DNA of 64,000 bases. Origin: Bacteroidota bacterium (GTDB lineage: Bacteria > Bacteroidota > Bacteroidia > Chitinophagales > Chitinophagaceae). Under the pieces are notes generated by a model, which made no database searches, was not told the origin of the DNA, and was given only the letters and a program-made list of their open reading frames with translations. Below are positions 18,448 to 27,516 of this stretch, one piece after another. Within the stretch, counting starts at the first letter, position 1, and every line of letters starts with the position of its first letter. A program made the position numbers and the translations under genes. Location of the stretch: the NCBI GenBank assembly GCA_016183765.1, contig JACPEA010000001.1, positions 291,652-355,651 on the forward strand, in the 5' to 3' direction.

Positions 18448-19272
18448 ATGTCCCGTTTTATTTTGCTGATTGTTTTGCTGCTGACAGCTATGCAGGCGAT
18501 CCATGCGGGCGACGGGAGATTGAAAAACAGCCGTGTATTGGTGTACACTAAGAATGGTAAAGGTTATGTGCATGACAATATCCCTTCGGCTGTAACCTGT
18601 GTAAAGGAGCTAGGTGCAGCCAACGGTTTTTCTGTAGAGGTTTCGGATGATGCTGCTGTATTCACGGAGGCCAACCTGAAGAAGTACCAGCTGCTTATTT
18701 TTACCAGCACCAATAATGATGTGTTTGATACGGATGCGCAACGGGTGGCATTCCGCAGGTATATAGAAGCCGGCGGTGGTTTTGTGGGCGTACATTCTGT
18801 TACCGGAACGGAACGTAACTGGAAGTGGTTTAAACAGATGCTGGGCGAGACTTTTTCCTGGCATGCTAAATTTCAGAAGTTCCGGTTAAAAACGATCGAT
18901 CCTTCACATCCCTCCATGAAAGAAGTGCCGGCTGTCTGGGACAGGGAAGATGAATGTTATTTCGGCAAGGAACTATATCCCGGAATGAAGGTACTGATGG
19001 TGCATGAACTGGCTTCACTGCAACCGGAGCAGGCAGACCTGATCATAAAGAACAAAGGTTCTTTTGCCGATTATTACCCGGCCGTATGGTACCAGTCGTT
19101 CGAGGGTGGTCATATCTGGGTCACCACGCTGGGGCATAGCAAGGAAAGTTACCAGGATCCTGTATACAGGAATCATCTCCTGCAGGGTATCCGGTATATT
19201 GCTTCACAATACAAAGGCCTCGATTATTCCAAAGCACACGCTATCTCAAAAGATGACCCTTTAAAAAACTAA
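18448..19272 (+). CDS. ThuA domain secreted protein
   Basis: A 274-residue protein with signal peptide MSRFILLIVLLLTAMQAIHAG and a ThuA-type glutamine-amidotransferase-like fold: VLVYTKNGKGYVHDNI, FTSTNNDVFDTDAQ, AGGGFVGVHSVTGTERNW, and HPVTW-like GGHIWVTTLGHSKESY near the end. ThuA proteins are linked to trehalose and related disaccharide metabolism, including keto-sugar formation, but their catalysis is not well defined. The gene lies 5 bp before a Gfo/Idh/MocA gene on the same strand, a common pairing. The start at 18448 gives a clean signal peptide; an in-frame ATG at 18421 would add nine residues. Confidence 0.88.
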   Translation: MSRFILLIVLLLTAMQAIHAGDGRLKNSRVLVYTKNGKGYVHDNIPSAVTCVKELGAANGFSVEVSDDAAVFTEANLKKYQLLIFTSTNNDVFDTDAQRVAFRRYIEAGGGFVGVHSVTGTERNWKWFKQMLGETFSWHAKFQKFRLKTIDPSHPSMKEVPAVWDREDECYFGKELYPGMKVLMVHELASLQPEQADLIIKNKGSFADYYPAVWYQSFEGGHIWVTTLGHSKESYQDPVYRNHLLQGIRYIASQYKGLDYSKAHAISKDDPLKN

Positions 19273-19277
19273 ATGCC

Positions 19278-20681
19278 ATGACAGCGAAGAAACCATTTAA
19301 CCGCAGGGATTTTGTGAAAACGACTTTTAAAGGTGGGGTAGCCACATCCCTTGCTATGACAGGATTCCCCACTATTGTTCCCGCATCCGTTTTCGGAAAA
19401 AATGCTCCCAGTAATAAGATCAATATTGCTGCTATTGGCGTAGGACGTATCTCGCGCGATCACGATATGGCCGAGACACTGAAATATGACCATGCCCGGA
19501 TCATGGCTGTTTGTGATGTGGACAGCAAACGTTTGGCGGATGGTAAAAAATATGTGAACGATTTCTACACCAAAAAAACAGGAAAAGCATATGACGGTGT
19601 ATCCATGTATGCCGATCACCGTGAAATGCTCCTGAATAAGGATATCGATGCTGTATTGATCAGTACGCCGGATCACTCACATGCTTACCTGGGTATTCAT
19701 GCCGTAGAAGCCGGCAAAGATGTATACCTGCAGAAGCCGGCATCTTTGACCATTGCGGAAGGCAGGGCGTTGAGTAATGCGGTACACCGTACCGGACGTA
19801 TATTACAGATAGGAAGCCAGCAGCGGTCATCTGTACAGTTCCGGTATGCGGCAGAACTGGTTCGGAATGGACGCATCGGCACACTCAAAAATGTATATGT
19901 GGGCCTGCCCGGTGACCCCGGAGGGGAGGAAGAACCAGAAATGCCGATTCCCAAAACCTTGAACTATGACGCCTGGCTGGGCTCTACCCCGTATGTATAT
20001 TATACAGAGAAAAGGGTACACCCACAGAACGACTACAGCAGACCCGGCTGGTTGCGTTGCGAGCAGTTTGGAGCAGGTATGATCACCGGCTGGGGAGCAC
20101 ACCATGTGGATTGCGCTCACTGGGGAATGGATACAGAATATACCGGCCCGGTAGAGGTTATTTGTAATAAAGTAGAGTTCCCCACCAAGGGACTTTGGAA
20201 TGTACACGGCATTTTTGAAACAGTAGGCACTTATGCCAACGGGGTTAAGATGATCGTGAGTAATGAGTTGCCCAACGGTATCAAATTCGAAGGAACCGAA
20301 GGCTGGATCTTTGTTACCCGTGGTAATTACCGTGCCAGTTCCAGTGATCCGGTTCAGAGCAATGCGAATACAAAGGCATTAACGGCCAGCAACAGCAAGA
20401 TCATTAGTTCCGTGATCGGAGAGAATGAGATACAGTTGTACAGGAGTGAGGAACAGCACGGAAACTGGCTGGATTGTATCCGCACCCGTCTGCAGCCGAT
20501 CTCACCGGTAGAGATCGGTCATCGTTCCTGCTCAACCTGTTTGCTGCACCATATTTCCATGAAACTGAAAAGAAAGATCAACTGGGACCCTATGAACGAA
20601 AGGTTCATCAACGATGATGAGGCCAACAGCATGCTGAACAGGCCACATCGTTTCCCTTATGAAGTGAAGGGACTGGATTAA
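19278..20681 (+). CDS. Gfo/Idh/MocA oxidoreductase with Tat signal (2)
   Basis: A 467-residue exported NAD(P)-dependent oxidoreductase. The Tat-like leader reads FNRRDFVKTTFKGGVATSLAMTG, the nucleotide-binding fold INIAAIGVGRISRDHD, and the catalytic-region motif DVYLQKPASL, in which the usual EKP is replaced by Q-K-P. The C-terminal domain contains GWGAHHVDCAHWGMD. It is translationally close to the ThuA gene, and the two probably act in one pathway on a glycan-derived sugar. The substrate is not determinable here. Confidence 0.88.
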   Translation: MTAKKPFNRRDFVKTTFKGGVATSLAMTGFPTIVPASVFGKNAPSNKINIAAIGVGRISRDHDMAETLKYDHARIMAVCDVDSKRLADGKKYVNDFYTKKTGKAYDGVSMYADHREMLLNKDIDAVLISTPDHSHAYLGIHAVEAGKDVYLQKPASLTIAEGRALSNAVHRTGRILQIGSQQRSSVQFRYAAELVRNGRIGTLKNVYVGLPGDPGGEEEPEMPIPKTLNYDAWLGSTPYVYYTEKRVHPQNDYSRPGWLRCEQFGAGMITGWGAHHVDCAHWGMDTEYTGPVEVICNKVEFPTKGLWNVHGIFETVGTYANGVKMIVSNELPNGIKFEGTEGWIFVTRGNYRASSSDPVQSNANTKALTASNSKIISSVIGENEIQLYRSEEQHGNWLDCIRTRLQPISPVEIGHRSCSTCLLHHISMKLKRKINWDPMNERFINDDEANSMLNRPHRFPYEVKGLD

Positions 20682-20748
20682 CAGGAGATCGATGGGAGCG
20701 GACTTCATCGGCAAAACCCTGGATACTTATCTTGCCGGCCCACACAGT

Positions 20749-20779
20749 TCTGCCCCCATCGTATTTATGAATACCTTTG
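20749..20779 (+). promoter_or_regulatory. promoter for the third oxidoreductase gene
   Basis: A perfect -7 box TACCTTTG lies at 20772-20779, with a weak TCTG element 19 nt upstream. Transcription would start near 20786, which supports the ATG at 20813 rather than an upstream in-frame codon. Confidence 0.45.
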
Positions 20780-20812
20780 ATTACCGATACATTGTTTTAT
20801 AAAATTTACAGA

Positions 20813-22162
20813 ATGCGCAATTTTTTTCTGGCCTTATCCGGTTTACTGCTGGCTCATGCAGCCAATTCTCAAAAAAAAGTACAACTGATCACCCTCGACC
20901 CGGGGCACTTTCACGCAGCCCTGGTCCAGAAGTCCATGTATCCGCAGGTAGACCCTACCGTGCACGTATATGCCAAAAAAGGACTTGACCTGCAATTGCA
21001 CCTGGATAAGATCAAAGCATATAACAGCAGTGCAACCGCACCCACCGGCTGGATAGAAAAAGTATATGAAGGAGATGATTACCTGAACCGGATGCTGCAA
21101 GAGAAAAAAGGGAATGTAGTGGTACTGGCAGGTAATAACCAGTTGAAGACAGACTATATCCTTAAGTCTGTTCAGGCCGGATTCAATGTGTTCTCCGACA
21201 AACCGATGGTGATCAATGAAAAAGGGTTTGACCAGCTGAAACAGGCTTTTGCAGTGGCAAAAAAGAAAGACCTGCTGTTATATGATATTATGACGGAACG
21301 TTACGAGATCACTACCATCCTGCAGAAAGTATTTTCCATGGAACCGGTATTGTTCGGTGTTTTACAGAAAGGAACAGCTGCCGAACCTGCGGTTACCAAG
21401 GAAAGTGTACACCATTTCTATAAATATGTGTCCGGGTCGGTACTTACCCGTCCGGCCTGGTTCCTGGATGTGGAGCAGGAGGGCGAAGGTATTGTAGATG
21501 TGACCACCCACCTGGTAGACCTGGTTCAGTGGGAATGTTTTCCCGGACAGACACTGGATTATACCAAAGATGTAAAAGTGAATACAGCCAAAAGCTGGGC
21601 TACCACGATCAGTAAGGACCAGTTCACCGAATTGACCAAACTCAGGGATCAGCCTGCTTATTTAGATAAGTATACCGACAGCAAAAATGATATCGGGGTA
21701 TTGTGTAATGGTGAGATCAATTATACCTTGAAAGGGGTACATGCCAAAGTTTCCGTGATCTGGAATTACAAAGCGCCCGAAGGTACGGGCGACACACATT
21801 ATTCCATTATGCGTGGCACAAAGGCCAACCTGGTCATCAGGCAGGGTGCTGAACAACAGTACAAACCTACCCTTTACCTGGAGCCATTGCAGAACACGGC
21901 AGCCTACGAAAAACAGGCTGCAGCAGTAGTAGAGAGGATTGCCCGGCAGTATAAGGGAATATCGCTAAAGAAAAACGACAAAGGCTGGGAGGTAGTGATC
22001 CCCGATGTTTTGAAAGAAGGGCACGAATCTCATTTTGCCCGCGTAACGGAGAAATATCTTGAATACCTTTCCAAACGAAATATGCCGGCATGGGAAGTTC
22101 CGAATATGCTGGCCAAGTATTATACTACTACACAGGCACAGAAACTGGCCTCAAAAAAATAA
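20813..22162 (+). CDS. Gfo/Idh/MocA-type oxidoreductase with C-terminal domain (3)
   Basis: The 449-residue secreted protein has a classical signal peptide (RNFFLALSGLLLAHAANSQ) instead of a Tat leader. It then has an unusual N terminus, VQLITLDPGHFHAALVQKSMYP, seen in the putative-oxidoreductase-C family. The NVFSDKPMVINEKGF segment carries the K-P motif. The C-terminal half (STVDVTTHLVDLVQWECFPG-like, GDTHYSIMRGTKANLVIRQG) fits that family's dedicated domain. Absence of a clean GxGxxG loop makes this a divergent member. It lies 4 bp upstream of an orphan TonB plug gene, so the pair is co-transcribed. Confidence 0.8.
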   Translation: MRNFFLALSGLLLAHAANSQKKVQLITLDPGHFHAALVQKSMYPQVDPTVHVYAKKGLDLQLHLDKIKAYNSSATAPTGWIEKVYEGDDYLNRMLQEKKGNVVVLAGNNQLKTDYILKSVQAGFNVFSDKPMVINEKGFDQLKQAFAVAKKKDLLLYDIMTERYEITTILQKVFSMEPVLFGVLQKGTAAEPAVTKESVHHFYKYVSGSVLTRPAWFLDVEQEGEGIVDVTTHLVDLVQWECFPGQTLDYTKDVKVNTAKSWATTISKDQFTELTKLRDQPAYLDKYTDSKNDIGVLCNGEINYTLKGVHAKVSVIWNYKAPEGTGDTHYSIMRGTKANLVIRQGAEQQYKPTLYLEPLQNTAAYEKQAAAVVERIARQYKGISLKKNDKGWEVVIPDVLKEGHESHFARVTEKYLEYLSKRNMPAWEVPNMLAKYYTTTQAQKLASKK

Positions 22163-22166
22163 ACTT

Positions 22167-22775
22167 ATGAAGATCCCGTCCTGTATTGGCAGGGTACTGG
22201 TTACCTGTTTGTGTTGCCTCTCTTTGCAGGGTATGGCGCAGGTAAAATCCCTGCAGGCGGTACAGGGCACTTACCGCACCATTTTCGAGATGCTGCGTGA
22301 TGTTCCGGGACTTGAGGTAAAAATTTCTGCCGATAAAACGGGTGGGTCGGTATTGATACGCGGAATCGGTAGTCTCAATAACCAGCGGCCACCGCTATTT
22401 GTAGTGGATGGAGCCATTTATTCCAGCGATATCAGCAGCATCAACCCGCAGGATGTAGACGGGATCAGCGTTTTGAAAGATGCGGCTTCGGCAGCCGCTT
22501 ATGGGGCACAGGGGGCTGCCGGTGTTATACTCATTACCACCAAAAAGGGACAGGGAGGAATTAAACCAGCCCTTGTTTCCAATTACCATGCTTCGGCCTA
22601 CACTTATTTTATAGAACACAAAACACCCCTGAAGGTTTTTGACCATAACGACCGGGTGATCATGGAGGGTGTGATACAGGCGCAAAAAGACAGTGCCCTG
22701 GTATTTATCAAAAAGAGAAAAGAAATACGGATAGCGATCAGGGATATAAAACGGGTAGAAATGATACACGAATGA
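22167..22775 (+). CDS. stand-alone TonB plug-domain protein
   Basis: A 202-residue secreted protein consisting of a signal peptide (VLVTCLCCLSLQGMAQ), a TonB-receptor plug domain (VLIRGIGSLNNQRPPLFVVDG, DVDGISVLKDAASAAAYGAQGAAGVILITTKKG) and a C-terminal tail of about 60 residues. There is no beta-barrel. The plug region closely resembles SusC plugs. Codon structure is intact and there is no trace of barrel sequence downstream, so this is not a simple fresh truncation. Possible roles are a periplasmic partner, a regulatory decoy or a remnant. The start at 22167 sits 4 bp after the preceding gene. Confidence 0.75.
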   Translation: MKIPSCIGRVLVTCLCCLSLQGMAQVKSLQAVQGTYRTIFEMLRDVPGLEVKISADKTGGSVLIRGIGSLNNQRPPLFVVDGAIYSSDISSINPQDVDGISVLKDAASAAAYGAQGAAGVILITTKKGQGGIKPALVSNYHASAYTYFIEHKTPLKVFDHNDRVIMEGVIQAQKDSALVFIKKRKEIRIAIRDIKRVEMIHE

Positions 22776-22783
22776 TCTCCGGA

Positions 22784-22801
22784 GGCTACATCGTTTTCGT
22801 A
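22784..22801. promoter_or_regulatory. possible third LacI-type operator (weak)
   Basis: The right half TTTTCGTA and its preceding G are identical to the two stronger sites, and 12 of 18 positions match the susC site. It lies 70 bp before the uronate SDR gene. Confidence 0.35.
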
Positions 22802-22871
22802 AATATAAAAGGCAGGCAAAGAGAGATAGCATAAAAAAAGAATCAAATTCATAGTATAAATCAAAGGAGAA

Positions 22872-23693
22872 ATGGAGTCGAACGAATTGTTTTCACTGAA
22901 AGGAAAGGTGATCGTTGTAACAGGTGGTACGGGAATTCTGGGAGGTGCATTTGTGAAAGGGATCGCAGCGGCCGGCGGTATACCTGTAATACTGGGCCGT
23001 AACCGCGAAGTGGCCGAACAAAGGGCAGCAGAGATCATAGCAGGCGGTGGCGATGCCATGCCGGTGGTGGCAGATGTGCTGGATGAAGCAGCCATGGGAA
23101 AAGCGAAGGACCTTATTGTAGAAAAATATGGACGGATCGATGGACTGGTAAACAGTGCGGGAGGTAATATGCCCGAAGGGATATTGCAGAATGACGCAGA
23201 TATCTTTTCGATGAATATTGAGGGTATGAAAAAAGCCATGGTGCTGAATGTATGGGGTACCATCATCCCGACCCAGGTATTTGGTGCGGTCATGGCCAAA
23301 AACGGCGGAGGCAGTATTGTGAATATCTCTTCGGTAAGTTCAAAACAGGTGGTGACCAAAGTGCTGGGTTACAGCATGGGTAAAGCGGCCGTTGACTGTT
23401 ATACCCAATGGTTCGCGGTTGAAATGGCCAACCGTTTTGGCGATGCTATCCGGATGAATGCGATCATGCCCGGATTTTTTCTCACGGAACAGAACAGGAC
23501 CCTGCTCACCAACCCGGACGGCAGCTACACGGATCGCGGTAACCTGGTGGTAAAAAACACCCCTTTCAAAAGATTGGGAAACCCCCAAGAGCTGGTAGGA
23601 GCGCTGATCTACCTGCTCAGCGATGCCTCCCGTTTTGTAACCGGCATGCAGCTGGGCGTTGACGGCGGCTTCACCGTATTCAGCGGTGTATAA
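22872..23693 (+). CDS. SDR oxidoreductase, probable D-mannonate/fructuronate reductase
   Basis: A cytosolic short-chain dehydrogenase of 273 residues. The cofactor loop is TGGTGILGGAF, the catalytic Ser lies in NISSVSS, and Tyr and Lys lie in YSMGKAA (YxxxK). The insertion NPDGSYTDRGNLVVKNTPFKRLG before the C terminus is typical of the SDR group that interconverts fructuronate and mannonate in Bacteroidota. It directly precedes uxaC, whose product supplies fructuronate, which supports that role. A weak LacI-type operator lies upstream. Confidence 0.8.
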   Translation: MESNELFSLKGKVIVVTGGTGILGGAFVKGIAAAGGIPVILGRNREVAEQRAAEIIAGGGDAMPVVADVLDEAAMGKAKDLIVEKYGRIDGLVNSAGGNMPEGILQNDADIFSMNIEGMKKAMVLNVWGTIIPTQVFGAVMAKNGGGSIVNISSVSSKQVVTKVLGYSMGKAAVDCYTQWFAVEMANRFGDAIRMNAIMPGFFLTEQNRTLLTNPDGSYTDRGNLVVKNTPFKRLGNPQELVGALIYLLSDASRFVTGMQLGVDGGFTVFSGV

Positions 23694-23730
23694 CCCGGCC
23701 TGCCAATTCTATCCCATTAACCGTAACAAC

Positions 23731-25134
23731 ATGAGCGAATATTTTTTAACAGATGATTTTTTATTACAGGGAAAAGCTGCTAAGCGATTGTACCATGATC
23801 ATGTAAAGGGACTTCCCATTATCGATTATCATTGTCATTTATCTCCGGCGGATATAGATACTAACAGGCAGTTTACTAATCTTACAGATATCTGGTTACG
23901 TGGGGACCATTATAAATGGCGGGCGCAGCGTTCTTTGGGGGTTCCGGAACGACTGATCACCGGCGATGCCAGTGATGAGGAAAAATTTCATGCATGGGCC
24001 AGCGTGGTACCGCAGACCGTCAGGAACCCGCTGTTTCACTGGACACATATGGAGCTGAAGAACGTGTTTGGGATTACGGGATACCTGGATGCGGCTTCAG
24101 CCACATCGGTGTACAATACCTGTAACGAATTATTGAAAAAACCAGCACTGGCCACACAGGGTATCCTGTCATCTTTCAAAGTGGAATATGTGGGCACCAC
24201 GGACGAGCCATGGGATACATTGGAGCATCATCAATCACTGGCAGCCGGAAAATTCCCCATCAGGGTATCGCCTTCTTTCCGGCCGGATAAAGTGTTGATG
24301 ATCGGAAATGCCCAATCGTTTTTTGAGAACCTGGGGTTGCTCGAAAAGGCAAGTGGTATCAGTGTCACCGATATTCACTCCCTGTTGGAAGCTTTACAGA
24401 ACCGGGTAGATTTTTTTCACAATAACGGATGTAAGGTCTCTGACCATGGATTGGTGCAGATGCCGGCCTCCTTTCATTTTTCCAGTCAGCTGGAATCGGA
24501 ACTCTCGCAGTTCCTGCTGCACAGAAAAGGGGCGTATTCAGACCCGGACGCATTCATGGGATATGTGCTGCAGCAGCTCTGTAAAATGTACCACGCCAAA
24601 AACTGGGTACAACAATTTCACCTGGGGCCGATACGCAATAACAATACCCGCCTGAACAGGTTACTGGGAGCAGATAGTGGTTTTGATTCGATCGGTGATT
24701 TTCCACAGGCATTGCAGATGTCGCGTTTCTTTGATCACCTGGATCAGACAGACCAGCTGGCCAAGACCGTGATCTATAACATCAATCCCTCCGATAATGA
24801 GGTCTTTGCTACCATGCTGGGCAATTTTAATGACGGTAGCAGCAAAGGTAAAATGCAGTTCGGATCGGGCTGGTGGTTCCTGGACCAGAAAGACGGGATG
24901 GAGAAACAGCTGAACGCCTTATCGAATATGGGACTGATCAGTACATTCATTGGAATGATCACAGACAGCCGTAGTTTTCTTTCCTTCCCCCGACATGAAT
25001 ATTTCAGGCGGATTCTCTGTAACTTGTTAGGGGATGAGATGGAAAAAGGCATCTTACCCAATGACGAGGCCTGGATCGGGGGGATAGTGAAAAACATAGC
25101 ATACTATAATGCCAAAGAATATTTCAACCTGTAA
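23731..25134 (+). CDS. uxaC: glucuronate (uronate) isomerase
   Basis: A 467-residue cytosolic amidohydrolase-superfamily enzyme converting D-glucuronate to D-fructuronate, or galacturonate to tagaturonate. The metal-binding IIDYHCHLSP is near the N terminus, and WTHMELKNVFGI, QFHLGPIRNNN and GSGWWFLDQKDGMEKQL are strong UxaC signatures. The ATG at 23731 is chosen since it starts just before FLTDDFLLQG, the normal N terminus, and avoids overlap with the SDR gene. It is the second gene of the SDR-uxaC pair and links GH88-released uronates to central metabolism. A mannonate dehydratase is not in this window. Confidence 0.95.
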   Translation: MSEYFLTDDFLLQGKAAKRLYHDHVKGLPIIDYHCHLSPADIDTNRQFTNLTDIWLRGDHYKWRAQRSLGVPERLITGDASDEEKFHAWASVVPQTVRNPLFHWTHMELKNVFGITGYLDAASATSVYNTCNELLKKPALATQGILSSFKVEYVGTTDEPWDTLEHHQSLAAGKFPIRVSPSFRPDKVLMIGNAQSFFENLGLLEKASGISVTDIHSLLEALQNRVDFFHNNGCKVSDHGLVQMPASFHFSSQLESELSQFLLHRKGAYSDPDAFMGYVLQQLCKMYHAKNWVQQFHLGPIRNNNTRLNRLLGADSGFDSIGDFPQALQMSRFFDHLDQTDQLAKTVIYNINPSDNEVFATMLGNFNDGSSKGKMQFGSGWWFLDQKDGMEKQLNALSNMGLISTFIGMITDSRSFLSFPRHEYFRRILCNLLGDEMEKGILPNDEAWIGGIVKNIAYYNAKEYFNL

Positions 25135-25157
25135 TTACCAAATTAAACCAGCTAATT

Positions 25158-26516
25158 ATGTCAAACTCACGTAGAGACTTTCTCAAACAAACTGCCAAAG
25201 CAGCTGCCGGAACCTATATTGCCACAACCGGGTTCAGTGCGCAGAGTTATGCACGTATTATTGGCGCTAACGATCGTGTAAGGGTAGGTGTGGTAGGTTT
25301 TTCAGACCGCCATCGCAGTTCGCATATTCCTCCCTTCATGAAGTTTTACAAAGAAATGAATTTTGATATTGTGGGCGTGTCGGATATCTGGAAAAGAAGG
25401 CGTGAAGAAGGGGCTGCTTTTCTGAAAGACAAGATGGGCCATGAGGTGACGGGTTACCGGAACAATGAAGAAATGTATGCTGCCAAAGCGGTTGATGCCG
25501 TATTCATCAGCACTGCCGATTTTCAGCACGCGCTGCATTGTAAGGAAGCCGTGGAAGCCGGTTGTGATGTGTATTGCGAGAAACCCTTTGCAGAAACCAT
25601 GGAAGATGCGCGGGCAGCTTTGAAAGCGGTGAAAGCATCCAAAAGCATCGTACAGATCGGATCGCAGAGAAGAAGCGGGCCAAATTATAAAGCAGCGGCT
25701 GATTATATACAGAGCGGCAAATTCGGACCCATCACCATGGTAGAACTTACCTGGAATGTAAACCAGCCCGGCCGTTGGAGACGGCCCGATCTGGTAGCAG
25801 ATTGCCATGAATCGGATCTTGACTGGAAGCGATACCTGATGAATCGACCTTACGAAAATTTTGATCCGAGGAAATACCTGGAATACCGTTTGTTCTGGCC
25901 CTATTCATCAGGTATGCCCGGACAGTGGATGAGTCACCAGATCGATACCGTAAACTGGTTCAGCGGCCTGGCGCATCCCAGGAGTGTGACTGCCAATGGT
26001 GGCATTTACCAATGGAAAGATGGCCGTAAGAACTGGGATACCACAACCGCTGTGTTTGATTACGGTCCCGCCAATGACCCCACAACCGGTTTCCAGGTGG
26101 TGTTTATGTCGCGCATGCATAATGGCGATGAAAACCCCAGCGAAATCTATTTCAGCAATGGCGGAGAATTGAACCTGATCACCAATAAAGTGTCGCCCAA
26201 AGGTGGACTTAAAGCAGGTCCTGCGGCAGCCATGAAAATGCAGCCCAACCTGCTGCCTGAACTGAACCTGACCGATATGGCCATTAAAGTAGAAGCAGGT
26301 GCCAATACCGGGGGAGATGTTTTAACAACCGCACACGTGCGTAACTGGATGGAATGTATCCGTAGCCGGAAACAACCCAATGCACCGGTTGAAGCGGGTT
26401 ATACCCATTCCATTGCCACCATCATGGCCAATGCCGCCTGCCGCACAGGACAGAAAGTTACGTTCGATGAAAAAACACAGGAAGTAATGGCTGGTGGTAA
26501 AGTATTCAAATACTAA
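25158..26516 (+). CDS. Gfo/Idh/MocA oxidoreductase with Tat signal (4)
   Basis: A 452-residue exported oxidoreductase. The leader contains SRRDFLKQTAKAAAG, the dinucleotide-binding strand is RVGVVGFSDRHRSSH, and the family motif is DVYCEKPFAETM (E-K-P). The C-terminal domain contains MPGQWMSHQIDTVNWFSGLAHPRS. It lies 23 bp after uxaC on the same strand, so it is probably in the same transcript, which ends at the strong hairpin 26543-26575. Its substrate is likely a sugar or uronic acid derivative; this is inference. Confidence 0.88.
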   Translation: MSNSRRDFLKQTAKAAAGTYIATTGFSAQSYARIIGANDRVRVGVVGFSDRHRSSHIPPFMKFYKEMNFDIVGVSDIWKRRREEGAAFLKDKMGHEVTGYRNNEEMYAAKAVDAVFISTADFQHALHCKEAVEAGCDVYCEKPFAETMEDARAALKAVKASKSIVQIGSQRRSGPNYKAAADYIQSGKFGPITMVELTWNVNQPGRWRRPDLVADCHESDLDWKRYLMNRPYENFDPRKYLEYRLFWPYSSGMPGQWMSHQIDTVNWFSGLAHPRSVTANGGIYQWKDGRKNWDTTTAVFDYGPANDPTTGFQVVFMSRMHNGDENPSEIYFSNGGELNLITNKVSPKGGLKAGPAAAMKMQPNLLPELNLTDMAIKVEAGANTGGDVLTTAHVRNWMECIRSRKQPNAPVEAGYTHSIATIMANAACRTGQKVTFDEKTQEVMAGGKVFKY

Positions 26517-26542
26517 ACAGCAGTTGGTTGATAGATAGCAAT

Positions 26543-26575
26543 AAAGGGAAACGCCGACAGGATGTTTCCCTTTTC
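26543..26575 (+). terminator. rho-independent terminator of the uxaC operon
   Basis: The 10-bp stem AAAGGGAAAC/GTTTCCCTTT with an 11-nt loop runs into TTTTC. It lies 26 bp after the fourth oxidoreductase stop and places the next gene in a separate unit. Confidence 0.75.
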
Positions 26576-26601
26576 TTATGTTTCGACAGAAAACAAAGGG
26601 C

Positions 26602-27507
26602 ATGAATGAAAAAACAAAAGCAAGGATCGCTGTATTACTTGGGAATTTTTTCTTTGGTACCAGTGTGATCGCGGTAAAACATATCAGTCCGTCATTGATA
26701 CCGCCACTTGCTTTGACCGCAGTTCGTATCTGTTCGGCCAGTTTTCTTTTCTGGATGATGTTTTTCATGAATCCTGTTGCAACAGGGATTGTCCGCAAAG
26801 ACTACCTGCGTTTGTTCCTCTGTGCATTGGCAGGCATTACTATGAACCAGACTTTTTCTGTATTGGGTATGGCCTATACCAGCCCGATACATGCATCCCT
26901 GCTGATACTGACCACGCCCATTACCATTACCTTCCTGGCCGCCTGGTTCCTGGGAGAGCGATTGACGCCACTGAAACTGATCGGTCTATTGCTGGGTATT
27001 TCCGGGGGAACCCTGCTGGTATTTGCCAGGGATATTTCGGATATCGCAGGCGATCAACAATCCCTGGGTGATATGTTCGTGATCATGGGCGCCATCAGTT
27101 ATTCAACCTACGTGGTAAGCATCAGGCCCTTGATGATGAAATACAAGGCCAATCATATCCTGCAGTGGGTATTCCTGTTTGGTATGTTTGCCAGTGTACC
27201 CATTGGCTGGCATGACCTTAACCGGGTGCCATGGCAGGATTTTGATTTCCTGAGCTGGTTTTGTTTGTTGTATGTAGTGCTGGGCGGAACCTTTTTTGCG
27301 TACCGGCTCATGAACTACAGCATCAATAAACTGGGTGCTGCGGTAACAGGTGCATTCATTTATACACAGCCCTTTTTTACAACAGTGGCTTCCACGTTGT
27401 TGCTGCATGAGCGATTGAGTACGCCCAAGATCATGGCTGCAGTATTGATTATGAGCGGCGTTTTTCTGGCCAATTTTAAAAAGAGAACCGAACCCGTTAA
27501 AGCTTAA
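26602..27507 (+). CDS. EamA/DMT family transporter
   Basis: An inner-membrane protein of 301 residues with ten predicted hydrophobic helices and two EamA repeats, each about 140 residues. Recognisable parts are LLGNFFFGTSVIAVKHI in helix 1, TSPIHASLLILTTPITITFLAAWFLGERLTPLKLIG ending the first repeat (here split over helices 4-5), and TQPFFTTVASTLLLHERLSTPKIMAA in the second. DMT exporters move metabolites or amino acids. The ATG at 26602 is favoured because the earlier in-frame ATG abuts the terminator. It lies 9 bp before the YiaK-like gene. Confidence 0.85.
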   Translation: MNEKTKARIAVLLGNFFFGTSVIAVKHISPSLIPPLALTAVRICSASFLFWMMFFMNPVATGIVRKDYLRLFLCALAGITMNQTFSVLGMAYTSPIHASLLILTTPITITFLAAWFLGERLTPLKLIGLLLGISGGTLLVFARDISDIAGDQQSLGDMFVIMGAISYSTYVVSIRPLMMKYKANHILQWVFLFGMFASVPIGWHDLNRVPWQDFDFLSWFCLLYVVLGGTFFAYRLMNYSINKLGAAVTGAFIYTQPFFTTVASTLLLHERLSTPKIMAAVLIMSGVFLANFKKRTEPVKA

Positions 27508-27516
27508 TTTTTCTGT

